Made by a program: the position numbers and the translations under genes. Below are positions 1 through 8,288 of a stretch of DNA of 64,000 nt, one piece after another; position 1 is the stretch's first letter; each line of letters begins with the position of its first letter. The notes below the pieces were generated by a model, which was given only the letters and a program-made list of their open reading frames with translations, ran no database searches and was not told the DNA's origin. The DNA is from RHKX01 sp963823565 (GTDB lineage: Bacteria; Actinomycetota; Thermoleophilia; Solirubrobacterales; 70-9), in NCBI GenBank assembly GCA_963823565.1, contig CAWGLR010000003.1, positions 496,001 to 560,000 of the forward strand, in the 5' to 3' direction.

Positions 1-1398
1 GAGCTCGTCGTGGTCGGCGAGGTAGCGCAGCCGCTCCTCCGCCGTCTTCTGCGCGGTCACGTCGGTGATCAGCCCCTCAACGACCATGCCGCCGTCCTCC
101 GCGGGGCTGCCGATCGAGGCGCGGTCGCGGACCCAGATCATCCGGCCGTCGGAGCGCTGGATGCGGTACTCGACGTCGAGCGGCACGCCCTCGCGGGCGC
201 AGCGCTGCTCCTCGGCGAGCACGCGCTCGACGTCCTCGGGGTGCATGTGGTTCTCCCAGAAGCGCGACTCCGAGGTCCACTCCTCGACGGTGTAGCCGAG
301 GATCTCCTCGATCTGCGGCGAGACGAACTCCCACTCGGCCTCCTGGCCGAGCCCGGCGCGGTAGGTGATCGACGGGAGCCGCTCGATCAGCGTGCGCACG
401 CGCTCCTCGGCGTGCTCCAGGGACTGGCTGACCCGGATCCGCTCGATCGCGGCGCCGAGCAGCTGCGCCAGCGACTCCAGCATCGAGATGTCGCTGAGCT
501 CGAAGCGCCGCAGCGACTCGAACGAGACGACGAACGCTCCGAAGCCGTCGCCCTCGCCGCCGATCCGCACCGAGAGCGCGCTCTGCACGGCCGGCGAGTC
601 GGGCGGCTGGATCGCGTTGAAGCGCCCCTCGCGGCGGAAGTCCTCGACGACCAGGGCGCCGTGGGCGCGGATCATCGTGTAGCCGGGCTGGTTGCCGGTG
701 CTCAGCGGGATGCGCGGGCGCTCCTCCTGCGCCGGCCAGCCGCGGTCGGCGCGGAGCTCGAGCGCGTCGGCGTCGGGGAGCTTCTGCCAGATCTCGCAGC
801 GGTCGGAGCCCAGCTCCTCGCCGGCGAGGTCGACCGCGCGACGCAGCAGCGAGTCGAGCGGCATCCCCTCGAGCGCGACCTGGCCGAGGTCGAGGACGGC
901 GGAGCGGCGGCGGGCGTCGGCGTGGAGCTCGCGCTCGCGCTCGCTGCGCTCGCTGGCGTCGCGGAGGTACACGGCGAGCAGCGAGAGGTCCTCGCCGCCG
1001 ATCACCGCGGTCGTCAGGTCGACCGGGATCTCGCGCCCGTCGGCGCGGACTGCCGCGAGCTCGAGCTCGCGCTGCGCCACCGGCGCCTCGTCGCCGCTGA
1101 GCTGCCGGCGGACGAAGCCGCGGACCGCCGCCTGAAGGTGCTCGGGGAAGACGAGCTCGGCGAACTCCTCGCCGATCGCCCGCGGCCGCTCGTAGCCGAA
1201 GAGCCGCGCCGCGGCGGGGTTCCAGCCGCAGATGATCCCGGCGGGGTCGAGCAGGGCGATGCCGTCTGGGGCGCCCTCGATCAGCGCCGCACCGGCGCCG
1301 TCGAGCTGCGCGCTCGCGCGGCCGCTGCCGCGGCGCTCGCCGGCGAGGCGGAGCAGGCCTTCCGCTCGCCTTGCATGCTGCTCGTCGATCGATGCCAT
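1..1398 (-). CDS. PAS-GAF-PAS sensor, probable diguanylate cyclase (3' end outside window)
   Basis: The minus-strand frame stays open for 466 codons from an ATG at 1398 to the window edge, so only the N-terminal part is present. Residues about 25-150 form a PAS domain (APDGIALLDP, then GWNPAAARLFGY). About 165-315 is GAF-like (SDRCEIWQ). About 320-445 is a second PAS with a PAC motif (ADWEF-type start, HPEDVERV, EYRIQRSDGR). The last visible residues, LRYLADHDEL, are the usual entry to a GGDEF domain, so cyclic-di-GMP synthesis, perhaps with an EAL domain, is expected but not visible here. No transmembrane segment is seen, so the sensor is probably cytoplasmic. No clear Shine-Dalgarno precedes the ATG. 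The bolA stop lies 75 nt upstream on the same strand. Confidence 0.85.
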   Translation of the reverse strand, partial: MASIDEQHARRAEGLLRLAGERRGSGRASAQLDGAGAALIEGAPDGIALLDPAGIICGWNPAAARLFGYERPRAIGEEFAELVFPEHLQAAVRGFVRRQLSGDEAPVAQRELELAAVRADGREIPVDLTTAVIGGEDLSLLAVYLRDASERSERERELHADARRRSAVLDLGQVALEGMPLDSLLRRAVDLAGEELGSDRCEIWQKLPDADALELRADRGWPAQEERPRIPLSTGNQPGYTMIRAHGALVVEDFRREGRFNAIQPPDSPAVQSALSVRIGGEGDGFGAFVVSFESLRRFELSDISMLESLAQLLGAAIERIRVSQSLEHAEERVRTLIERLPSITYRAGLGQEAEWEFVSPQIEEILGYTVEEWTSESRFWENHMHPEDVERVLAEEQRCAREGVPLDVEYRIQRSDGRMIWVRDRASIGSPAEDGGMVVEGLITDVTAQKTAEERLRYLADHDEL

Positions 1399-1472
1399 CC
1401 AGTGCGTGAGGGTTGGGTCGCGGCCCGCGTCCGGGTCCGCGCTCACGTATCGACAGGAACGGGGCCGGGGCT

Positions 1473-1712
1473 TTAGCCCTGGTCTGGAATGCTCGCCGTG
1501 ATCGACAGCGCGTGAATCGTGCCGTCGTCCATCCGCGGCTTCACCGCGGCGCGGATCAGCCGGTGCTGGTCGAGGCGCTTCAGGCCCGCGAACTGGGGCG
1601 CCGAGACGATCGCGCGGAGGTGGTCGCCGCCGCCCTCGTCGATGACCCGGACCTCGGCTCCCGGCAGCGCCGCCGAGATCATCTCCTCGAGCTCGCGGAG
1701 GTCGGCGGCCAT
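1473..1712 (-). CDS. bolA: BolA family protein
   Basis: This 79-residue protein has the size and pattern of BolA: a short helix (LRELEEMISAALPG), a beta strand ending in a conserved acidic/His stretch (DEGGGDHLRAIV), and the class motif LKRLDQHRLI followed by IHALSI near the C-terminus. BolA proteins partner monothiol glutaredoxins and act in iron-sulfur and iron homeostasis. Its ATG overlaps the TGA of the upstream ferredoxin reductase gene (TGATG), so the two are translationally coupled. With hemQ further upstream, the context is iron and heme metabolism. The partner glutaredoxin is not in this window. Confidence 0.85.
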   Translation of the reverse strand: MAADLRELEEMISAALPGAEVRVIDEGGGDHLRAIVSAPQFAGLKRLDQHRLIRAAVKPRMDDGTIHALSITASIPDQG

Positions 1713-3112
1713 CAGCGGACGCCTCCCTTGGAGGCGTCGAGCATCGATTCGAAGTCGGTGAGCTTGACCCGCGGGCGCCCGAGCGGCTCGCCGCGGCTCT
1801 TCTCGAGCGCGTCGATCGCCTCCCAGCCGTCGAACTCGACATAGTCGACGCCCTTCTCGCTCAGCAGCGATGGCAGCGCGTCGTCGCCGGAGCCCACGTC
1901 CGGCAGCCTCCCCGCCGAGGCGTCCTCGAGCAGCAGCTCGATCGTCTCGCTCGCGTCCTTCTTGTTGGTTCCGATCACGCCGCTGGGGCCACGCTTGATC
2001 CAGCCGACCACGTACTGCCCGGGCATCGGCTCGCCGTCCTCGCCGAGCACCCGTCCGCGGTCGTTGGGGATGACACCCCCGCGGGCGTCGTGGGGGACGC
2101 CCTCGATCCCGGTCCCGAGGTAGCCGATCGAGCGCAGCACCATGCCGCACTCGATTCTCTCGGTCTCGCCGGTCGCCCGCGCGCGGATCGCGCCGGACTC
2201 GTCCGCGTAGAGCTCGTTGACGGCGACCTCGATCCACTCGACCCTCCCGTCGCCGCCGATCGCGATCGGGCTGCGAAGGAACTGGAGGACGACTCGCTTC
2301 GGCTTGCCCGACGGCTCGCGGGCGGCGAACTCGGTGAACGACTCGTGGTTCTTGCGGTTGGTCGCGTCGGCGGCGTCGGAGTCGAGGAACTGTGCGGTCA
2401 GCTCGTCCATCGCGCAGTCGGCGGGGTCGACGATGACGTCGGCCTGGGTGAGCTCCCCGAGCTCGCGGACCTCGGGGTTGGTGAACGCCGCCTGGGCCGG
2501 CCCGCGCCGGCCGAGGACCAGGACCTCCTCGACCGCCGAGCCCGCGAGTGCCTCGATCGCGTAGTCGGCGGTGTCGGTGCACTCGAGCTCCTCGCGGGTG
2601 AGGACGAGCATCCGGGCGACGTCGGCGGCGACGTTCCCGTTGCCGACCACCACCACGCGCTCGCAGGTGAGGTCGAACTCGCGGCCCGAGAAGTCGGGGT
2701 GGCCGTTGTACCAGGCGACGAACTCGGTGGCCGCATGCGAGCCGGGGAGGTCCTCGCCGGGAATTCCGAGCTGGCGGTCGGCGCCGGCGCCGTAGGCCCA
2801 GACGACGGCGGAGTACCGCTCGGCGAGCTCGGCGGCGGAGACGTCGCGACCGACGGTGACGTGGCCGAAGAAGCGGAACGCCTCGTGGCCGGCCGTCTTC
2901 TCGTAGCGGCGGATCACGTTCTTGATCTTCGGGTGGTCCGGCGCGACGCCGGCGCGGACGAGACCGAACGGCGTCGGCAACCGGTCGAGCATGTCGACCT
3001 CGATCGTCAGCTCGGGGTGCGCGAGCAGCGCCTCGGCCGCGTAGAACCCCGCCGGGCCGGAGCCGACGATTGCGACGCGCAGGGGGTTGTCGGGAGAGCC
3101 CGGTGTGGCCAT
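1712..3112 (-). CDS. fprA: Ferredoxin--NADP+ reductase, adrenodoxin-reductase type
   Basis: The 466-residue protein moves electrons between NADPH and ferredoxin through FAD. The N-terminal FAD Rossmann motif VAIVGSGPAGFYAAEAL is followed by the family signature RLPTPFGLVRAGVAPDHP. A second nucleotide-binding motif (VVVGNGNVAADVARML, near residue 155) and the late VVGWIKRGPSGVIGTNK segment are typical of FprA of mycobacteria and of mitochondrial adrenodoxin reductase. Length matches the family (about 450-460). It lies 30 nt downstream of hemQ and overlaps bolA by one base, forming a hemQ-fprA-bolA operon. The reductase could supply electrons for Fe-S or P450 partners, but no ferredoxin gene is nearby. 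Confidence 0.92.
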   Translation of the reverse strand: MATPGSPDNPLRVAIVGSGPAGFYAAEALLAHPELTIEVDMLDRLPTPFGLVRAGVAPDHPKIKNVIRRYEKTAGHEAFRFFGHVTVGRDVSAAELAERYSAVVWAYGAGADRQLGIPGEDLPGSHAATEFVAWYNGHPDFSGREFDLTCERVVVVGNGNVAADVARMLVLTREELECTDTADYAIEALAGSAVEEVLVLGRRGPAQAAFTNPEVRELGELTQADVIVDPADCAMDELTAQFLDSDAADATNRKNHESFTEFAAREPSGKPKRVVLQFLRSPIAIGGDGRVEWIEVAVNELYADESGAIRARATGETERIECGMVLRSIGYLGTGIEGVPHDARGGVIPNDRGRVLGEDGEPMPGQYVVGWIKRGPSGVIGTNKKDASETIELLLEDASAGRLPDVGSGDDALPSLLSEKGVDYVEFDGWEAIDALEKSRGEPLGRPRVKLTDFESMLDASKGGVR

Positions 3113-3142
3113 GGTCAGCGGATCGCGGATCGCGGGTCGGGG

Positions 3143-3844
3143 TCAGGCCAGGGCCGGCGCGGTGCGGGAGGTCGCGGCGCCGTCGAGGGCGTCGAGGGCC
3201 TGGCCCACCGACATGGCCACGCAGGTGAAGATCGGCGTGTCGCGCAGCGTCCATGCGCTCGACTCGGTTGCGCGCAGCTCCTGGACGAGGTCGAGGAAGT
3301 CGCCCGGCTCGTCGCACTCGAAGGAGACGACGAACTCCTGGTCGTCGATCCCGAAGGAGTAGGCCGTGTTGATGGTGATCTGCGGATAGCGGCGGCCGGT
3401 CTCGATGTGGTCGGTCATCACCCGCCGGCGCTCGTCCGCCTCGAGCCGGTACCAGTCGCGCTTCTTCTCCATCGGGTAGATGAACGCGTACCTGTACTTC
3501 GAGGTGAGCAGCTCCTGGCGCGTCTTCGCGTCGGAGTAGGGCGAGGGCTTGGTCATCGCCAGGTAGGAGTGGGGGATCGTCGCCCACTTCGCCAGTCCGC
3601 TCTGGCCGAGCACCACGTGGAACGAGTGGATGTCGTCGAGGCGCGGGCTCTGGGTGACCAGGAGCAGGTCGGTGTCGCCGCGGGTGCCGACCGTCGAGTA
3701 GGCGCGCAGCGGCCGGTCGAATGCATAGTCCTCGCAGGCCGCGAGCAGCTCGCGCTTATCCTGCGCCCGGCGCTCGGCGTCGAGCCGCTGCCAGGCTGGG
3801 TCGACCTTGAGAAAAGTGAACTTGATGAACGTCCGCTCGGCCAT
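3143..3844 (-). CDS. hemQ: Coproheme decarboxylase HemQ (chlorite-dismutase family)
   Basis: This 233-residue protein catalyses the last step of the coproporphyrin-dependent heme pathway, turning coproheme III into heme b. It has the signature Chlor_dismutase core: KYRYAFIYPMEKKRDWY with the conserved tyrosine, MTDHIETGR with the proximal heme histidine, YSFGIDDQEFVVSFE, and the terminal RDTPIFTC. A 17-residue upstream extension in the same frame is possible. I prefer the ATG at 3844 because a -10 box (TAGCAT on the minus strand, 3857-3852) sits exactly 7 nt upstream, as expected for a leaderless mRNA. It is the first gene of the hemQ-fprA-bolA operon and is divergent from the membrane protein that begins near 3825. 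Confidence 0.92.
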   Translation of the reverse strand: MAERTFIKFTFLKVDPAWQRLDAERRAQDKRELLAACEDYAFDRPLRAYSTVGTRGDTDLLLVTQSPRLDDIHSFHVVLGQSGLAKWATIPHSYLAMTKPSPYSDAKTRQELLTSKYRYAFIYPMEKKRDWYRLEADERRRVMTDHIETGRRYPQITINTAYSFGIDDQEFVVSFECDEPGDFLDLVQELRATESSAWTLRDTPIFTCVAMSVGQALDALDGAATSRTAPALA

Positions 3845-5756
3845 CGCAACGATGCTAGCGCTCACCCTGGCCCTGCTCGGGATCGCCGTCACACCCGCCG
3901 CAGCCTCGGCGGCGGCCGACGAGCCCAGGGTGACGATCGCCGTGCTCCCCCAGGGGACCGGGGTCGAGCGCCTCGCCGCGGCGCTGCCCGACGCGAGCCT
4001 CGGGCTGCTGTCGGCCGGCCTCGGCGACGTCCCCGCCGGTCAGAGCTATCTCGACATCACCCAGGGGAACCGGGTGGGCCAGAGCCTCTATCCGGACGAG
4101 CTCGACCCCCTCTACGTGACCGGCGAGGAGGTGCCGCCGCGCCTGTGGCGCCAAGTGCTCGAGCGGGCCGAGGACGCGCCGGCCGAGATCGCGCCCGGGC
4201 TGCTGGCCGAGCGGCTCGGGGACGCCGGCGTCCCGATCGCGGCCGAGGACGGCGCCGGGTCGGCGGCGCTGATCGCGGTCGGCCCCGCCGGCTCGGTCGA
4301 GCGGGCGAGCTGCGCGCCGGGCGACTGCTCCGGCGTCACGGTCGCCGCCGTCGAGCCGCGCGAGCTCGGAGCCATCGCCGCGCGCCTCGATCCCGAGCGC
4401 GGCGACCTGCTGATCGCGTTCGAGCGACCGCCGCCCGAGGAGAAGCTGCTCTCCGCCGCCTTCCTCGGCGACGGGTTCGAGGGCGGGGAGCTGACCTCGC
4501 CGACGACGCGTATGGACGGCTACGTCGCCGCGACCGACCTGTTGCCGACGATCCTCGGCCGCTACGGGATCGCGGTCCCCGACGAGGAGGTGACGGGCCG
4601 CGAGATCGAGTCGACGGGCGCGAGCGCCGACGCCGCCGCCCTCGCCGACCGCGAGGTGCGGATGAGCGAGATCCGCGACCGCCGCTGGGGGGTGCTGGCG
4701 GTGAACCTGATGCTCTGGGCGCTCGCCGCCGCCCTGGCCTGCGCGATCGGCCGCCGGCGCGGGGCGCGGATCGCGCTGCCGATGATCGCGGTGACGATGG
4801 CGGCGGCACCGGCGCTGCTGCTGCTCACCGCCGGGCTCGCGCCGTCGGAGCCGGCCGAGCGGGCGATCGTCGGGATCGGCTCGCCGCTCCTCGCCGCCCT
4901 CGCCCTCGCCGCCGCCGCGCGCGCCGGCCGCTCCGCCTACGCGGCGTTCGCCGCCGTCTCCGCGCTCTCGATCGTTGCGACCGCGCTCGACGTCATCGCC
5001 GGATCGCCGTTGACGGCACTGTCGCTGCTCGGGCCGAACCCGGCCCTCGGCGTTCGCTTCTTCGGCATCGGCAACGAGCTCGAGGCGACGATCGGCGTCC
5101 TCCTCCTGCTCGGCACCGGCGCCGGCGTCGCGGCGCTGCGGCCGGCCGACCCGGGCCGGGCGATGGCGATCGCGACGGTCACGGTCACTGCGCTGGCGGT
5201 CCTCGTCTTCGCGCCCGGGCGCCTCGGGGCCGACGTCGGCGCGGCGATCACCTTCCCGGCCGGCGCCGCCGTGGCCGTCATCGTCGCGCTGCGGCTGAGC
5301 GCGCGGAAGGCGGTGCTGGTCCTCGCCGCCCCGGTCGCTGCGGTGGCGCTCCTCGTGATCGTCGACCTGGTCAGCGGCGGCGACGCCCACCTCTCGCGCT
5401 CGGTGCTCGGAGCGGGGGGCCTCGACGACCTCGGCGACGTCCTCGACCGCCGGTTGATGCAGTCGGGCCGCAGCTTCCAGCGCTACCTCGACTCGCCCTT
5501 CTTCGCCGCCGCCGTCGCCGCGATCGTGGCCGGCGTCGCGTTCCGCCGCCGGATCGCCGGCTGGCTCGACGGGTCGGTGCCCGCTCGCGCGGGCGTCGCC
5601 GGCGCCATCGCCGCGACGCTCGTCGGCACCGCCGCTAACGACTCCGGGGCGTTGCTCCTGATGGTCGGGACCGGCTTCATCGCCGCCTTCTGCGGCCTCG
5701 CCTGGGCCCGCCCGGGATCGGCCGATGCGCTGGCGGAGGGCCACTCGCCCCGGTAG
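3825..5756 (+). CDS. Secreted phosphatase-like domain plus multi-pass membrane protein
   Basis: The protein has about 643 residues. A signal peptide (MNVRSAIATMLALTLALLGI, cleaved after an AAAS-type site) leads to an exported domain of about 270 residues. That domain's end (SPTTRMDGYVAATDLLPTILGRYGI) resembles the C-terminal part of alkaline-phosphatase/sulfatase-fold proteins, but I do not see a full metal-binding set, so it may be degenerate. About eight hydrophobic segments follow, including GVRFFGIGNELEATIG, a stretch that looks like a conserved loop. The next gene is a glycosyltransferase fused to a flippase-like domain, suggesting a role in envelope glycolipids or polymers; this is inference. 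Starts at 3807 (TTG) or 3852 (ATG) are possible. I chose 3825 because it gives a signal peptide with a basic n-region, at the cost of a 20-nt overlap with hemQ. Confidence 0.75.
   Translation: MNVRSAIATMLALTLALLGIAVTPAAASAAADEPRVTIAVLPQGTGVERLAAALPDASLGLLSAGLGDVPAGQSYLDITQGNRVGQSLYPDELDPLYVTGEEVPPRLWRQVLERAEDAPAEIAPGLLAERLGDAGVPIAAEDGAGSAALIAVGPAGSVERASCAPGDCSGVTVAAVEPRELGAIAARLDPERGDLLIAFERPPPEEKLLSAAFLGDGFEGGELTSPTTRMDGYVAATDLLPTILGRYGIAVPDEEVTGREIESTGASADAAALADREVRMSEIRDRRWGVLAVNLMLWALAAALACAIGRRRGARIALPMIAVTMAAAPALLLLTAGLAPSEPAERAIVGIGSPLLAALALAAAARAGRSAYAAFAAVSALSIVATALDVIAGSPLTALSLLGPNPALGVRFFGIGNELEATIGVLLLLGTGAGVAALRPADPGRAMAIATVTVTALAVLVFAPGRLGADVGAAITFPAGAAVAVIVALRLSARKAVLVLAAPVAAVALLVIVDLVSGGDAHLSRSVLGAGGLDDLGDVLDRRLMQSGRSFQRYLDSPFFAAAVAAIVAGVAFRRRIAGWLDGSVPARAGVAGAIAATLVGTAANDSGALLLMVGTGFIAAFCGLAWARPGSADALAEGHSPR
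3852..3857 (-). promoter_or_regulatory. Predicted -10 box of leaderless hemQ
   Basis: On the minus strand this reads TAGCAT, 7 nt before the hemQ ATG. The transcript would start at or next to the start codon. The hexamer overlaps the signal-peptide codons of the divergent gene, so the two 5' regions are interleaved. Confidence 0.5.
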
Positions 5757-5770
5757 GCTGATCCGGATAG

Positions 5771-8122
5771 ATGCGCATCGCTCTCGTCAGTCCTTATTCG
5801 TGGACGTATGAGGGGGGCGTCAACCGGCACATTCAGGCGCTCGCCGAGCATCTGATCGGGAGAGGGAACGAGGTTCGCGTACTCGCACCCTTGGACCCGC
5901 CGGATCGCCTCAGCCGTACGTTGCATCGCGGCTCGCCGCCGCGCGAGCGCCCGATGCCCGACTACCTGGTCCCGCTCGGCCGCACGGTCGGCCTCGGCGC
6001 CAACGGCGCCGTGTCCAACGTCAGCGTCTTCCCGTCGGGCATCAGCGCCCTGCGCCGGGAGCTGAAGGCCGGCGACTTCGACGTCGTCCACGTCCACGAG
6101 CCGCCCGCGCCGGTGATCGGATGGGACGCCTGCTCGTTCCGCGGGGCACCGGTGGTCGGCACCTTCCACGCCTACGCGCCGAAGTGGGTCCCGAACAACA
6201 TCGCGGTCGCGCTCGGCGCCCGCCGCAAGTTCAACCAGCTGTCCGCGCGCATCGCCGTCTCCGAGGCGGCCGAGTGGACCGGGCGCCGGTGGTTCGGGGG
6301 CAACTACGAGATCATCCCCAACGGCGTCGACATGGACCTCGCGCCGCCCCGGCCCGAGCGGCCGGCCGAGCCCGGGTCCGAGCTCCGGGTCCTGTTCGTC
6401 GGCCGCGCCGAGGAGCGCAAGGGCCTGCCGGTCCTCCTGGCAGCGTTCGAGGCGCTCGCCGAGCACGTGCCCGCCCGGCTGACGATCGTCGGGACCGAGC
6501 CGAACGAGGTCGTCCGCTCGCTCGCCGATCCCGAGTCCCTGGAGCGGATCGACGCGCTCGGCCGCGTCAGCCGCGACCGCCTCTGGGAGGCGCTCGGCGC
6601 CGCCGACGTGCTCTGCGCGCCGTCGCTCTCGGGCGAGAGCTTCGGGATGGTGCTGACCGAGGCGTTCGCCGCCGGCACGCCGGTGCTCGCCTCCGACATC
6701 GCCGGCTACTCCGACGTCGTCACCGACGGCGTCGACGGGATCCTCGTCCCGCCGGGCGACCCGCAGCGGCTCGCCGAGGAGCTGCTGATGCTGCACCACG
6801 CACCCGAGCGCCGGGCGGAGATGGGAGCGAGCGCGCGGATCAGCGCCGAGCGGTTCGCCTGGGACCGGGTCTCCGCTCGCATCGAGCGAGTCTACGACCG
6901 GGCGGCCTCGGTCCCCGAGCCCGCCGACCGGGTCGCCCGCGCCTTCCGCCGCTTCGGCTTCGTCGCGTCCGACGGGCTGCCCCGGGTGCCGTCGCAGCAG
7001 CTCCCCTCGCCGGACCCGGCGCCGATCCGGACCGGGTCGCGCGGGCGACGCATCGCCCGCCGGGCCGGCTTCGCCGCGGCCGGGCTGATCGGCGCCGGGC
7101 TGACGGTGATCGCCGCGAACAAGATCGGCGTCGACAACGTCGTCGAGAGCCTCGTGCGCTCGAACTTCGCCTGGATCGTGATCGCGTTCCTGCTCATGTG
7201 CGCGTCGATGTTCTTCCGCGCCGGCGCCTGGTTCCTGGCGGCCCGCTCGGCGCTGCCCTGGGCGCGGCTGCGGCGGCGCGACTTCACCTCGGCGACGATG
7301 ATCGGCGTGCTGATGTCGGCGACGCTGCCGGCCCGCGTCGGCGAGCCGGCCCGCGCGATGATCATCTCGCGGCGCATCGGCCGCTTCCGCGAGACATTCC
7401 CGGTCCTGCTGGGCACGCTCGTCTCGCAGACCGTCCTCAACATCGTTGCGCTCGTGCTGCTCGGGCTGATCATCGTCAGTACGACCGACCTCTTCCACCG
7501 CAGCTCCGAGCACCTGTTCCTGGTCAGCTTCGCCCCGGCGCTGCTGCTCGTCGCGATCCTCGCGGCTCCGGCCATCGTGCGCCGCTCGGGCTCGGGGCGC
7601 ATCGCCCGGCTCGCGCGGACGGCGCGGGAGGCCCTGGTCAAGGTCCGCAGCGGCCTCGCGGTGTTCCGCGACCCGCGCCGAGGCCCGGTCGCGGCCGGCG
7701 CCCAGCTCACCGCCTGGGCGATCCAGGTCGCCGCGTGCTTCGCGCTCGGGGTCGCGATGAGCCTCGATTCGCAGATGGGGATCGGCGGCGCGGCCGCGGT
7801 CCTCTTCGCCGTCAACGTGACCGCCGTCGTGCCGGCGACCCCCTCGAACATCGGCGTCTTCCAGCTCGCCGTGATCAGCGTGCTCACCACCGGCTACGGC
7901 GTCGGCGCCGCCGACGCGCTCGCCTACGGCGTGATCCTCCAGGCGGTCGAGATCGCCACCGCCGTCGGGCTCGGGCTCCCGGCCCTCGTCCGCGAGGGCA
8001 TGAGCTGGTCGGACGTGCGGCTGCGGGCGCTCAGCGCCGCCCCGGTCAGGCTCCAGCCCCTCCAGGTGCAGCGGGCGGCCCGGCGCGCCGAGGAGGCGGT
8101 GCGCGAGGGCGCCGCGAGCTGA
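5771..8122 (+). CDS. GT4 glycosyltransferase fused to a flippase-like (LPG-synthase TM) domain
   Basis: This 783-residue protein has two parts. Residues 1-380 are a GT-B fold family 4 glycosyltransferase: SPYSWTYEGGVNRHIQALAEHL at the N-terminus, LFVGRAEERKGL, and the donor-binding segment ESFGMVLTEAFAAGTPVLAS with the EX7E arrangement, as in PimA-like mannosyltransferases. Residues about 425-745 hold some seven membrane segments typical of the lysylphosphatidylglycerol-synthase transmembrane/UPF0104 family (ARVGEPARAMIISRR, then TPSNIGVFQLAV). A single polypeptide could glycosylate a lipid on the cytoplasmic face and help move it across the membrane; that mechanism is inferred. The ATG lies 14 nt after the stop of the preceding membrane-protein gene, so the two are probably one operon. 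Confidence 0.88.
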   Translation: MRIALVSPYSWTYEGGVNRHIQALAEHLIGRGNEVRVLAPLDPPDRLSRTLHRGSPPRERPMPDYLVPLGRTVGLGANGAVSNVSVFPSGISALRRELKAGDFDVVHVHEPPAPVIGWDACSFRGAPVVGTFHAYAPKWVPNNIAVALGARRKFNQLSARIAVSEAAEWTGRRWFGGNYEIIPNGVDMDLAPPRPERPAEPGSELRVLFVGRAEERKGLPVLLAAFEALAEHVPARLTIVGTEPNEVVRSLADPESLERIDALGRVSRDRLWEALGAADVLCAPSLSGESFGMVLTEAFAAGTPVLASDIAGYSDVVTDGVDGILVPPGDPQRLAEELLMLHHAPERRAEMGASARISAERFAWDRVSARIERVYDRAASVPEPADRVARAFRRFGFVASDGLPRVPSQQLPSPDPAPIRTGSRGRRIARRAGFAAAGLIGAGLTVIAANKIGVDNVVESLVRSNFAWIVIAFLLMCASMFFRAGAWFLAARSALPWARLRRRDFTSATMIGVLMSATLPARVGEPARAMIISRRIGRFRETFPVLLGTLVSQTVLNIVALVLLGLIIVSTTDLFHRSSEHLFLVSFAPALLLVAILAAPAIVRRSGSGRIARLARTAREALVKVRSGLAVFRDPRRGPVAAGAQLTAWAIQVAACFALGVAMSLDSQMGIGGAAAVLFAVNVTAVVPATPSNIGVFQLAVISVLTTGYGVGAADALAYGVILQAVEIATAVGLGLPALVREGMSWSDVRLRALSAAPVRLQPLQVQRAARRAEEAVREGAAS

Positions 8123-8159
8123 GCTCCTGCGTGCAGCGGGTCGTTATCCTGGGTATCGA

Positions 8160-8253
8160 CCATCCAGAGCGGCTGAGGGGCCCGGACCTCTGATGCCGCC
8201 GCAACCGGCGACGCCCCATGGGCCGAGTACGGTGCGACAGCCGGGATCGATGG
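8160..8253 (+). promoter_or_regulatory. S-box (SAM) riboswitch upstream of metH
   Basis: The core follows the SAM-I consensus: CCATC opens P1 (8160-8164), then CAGAGCGGCTGAGGGGCCC, TGATGCCGCCGCAACC and GGTGCGACAGCCGG, with GATGG (8249-8253) closing P1. It lies in the leader of metH, the classic target, where SAM binding normally reduces expression. No terminator with a U-run follows. The downstream SD (GGAGG, 8252-8256) overlaps the closing P1 strand, so control at translation initiation is likely. The exact subclass (SAM-I or the related SAM-IV) was not resolved. Confidence 0.85.
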
Positions 8254-8261
8254 AGGACACC

Positions 8262-8288
8262 TTGTCGACCACCCACCCAGCTACGTGA
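8262..8288 (+). other. Possible 8-codon leader ORF coupled to metH
   Basis: A strong SD (GGAGG, 8252-8256) is well spaced for a TTG at 8262, not for the metH GTG at 8285. From that TTG the frame encodes MSTTHPAT and stops with a TGA that overlaps the metH GTG (GTGA). metH itself has no SD of its own. Ribosomes loaded at the riboswitch-controlled SD could translate this peptide and restart at metH. It is not known to be expressed. Confidence 0.35.

Noticed and set aside
10..1476. A 488-codon plus-strand frame across the sensor gene
   Set aside because: The minus strand encodes recognisable PAS, GAF and PAS domains over the same bases, and the plus frame shows only Arg/Asp/Leu-rich shadow sequence.
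2090..5638. A 1182-codon plus-strand open frame antisense to fprA and hemQ, running into the membrane-protein gene
   Set aside because: Its translation is low-complexity (D, R, V, G, A-rich) with no family motifs. The opposite strand and other frame encode clear FprA, HemQ and membrane proteins. High G+C removes stop codons from shadow frames.
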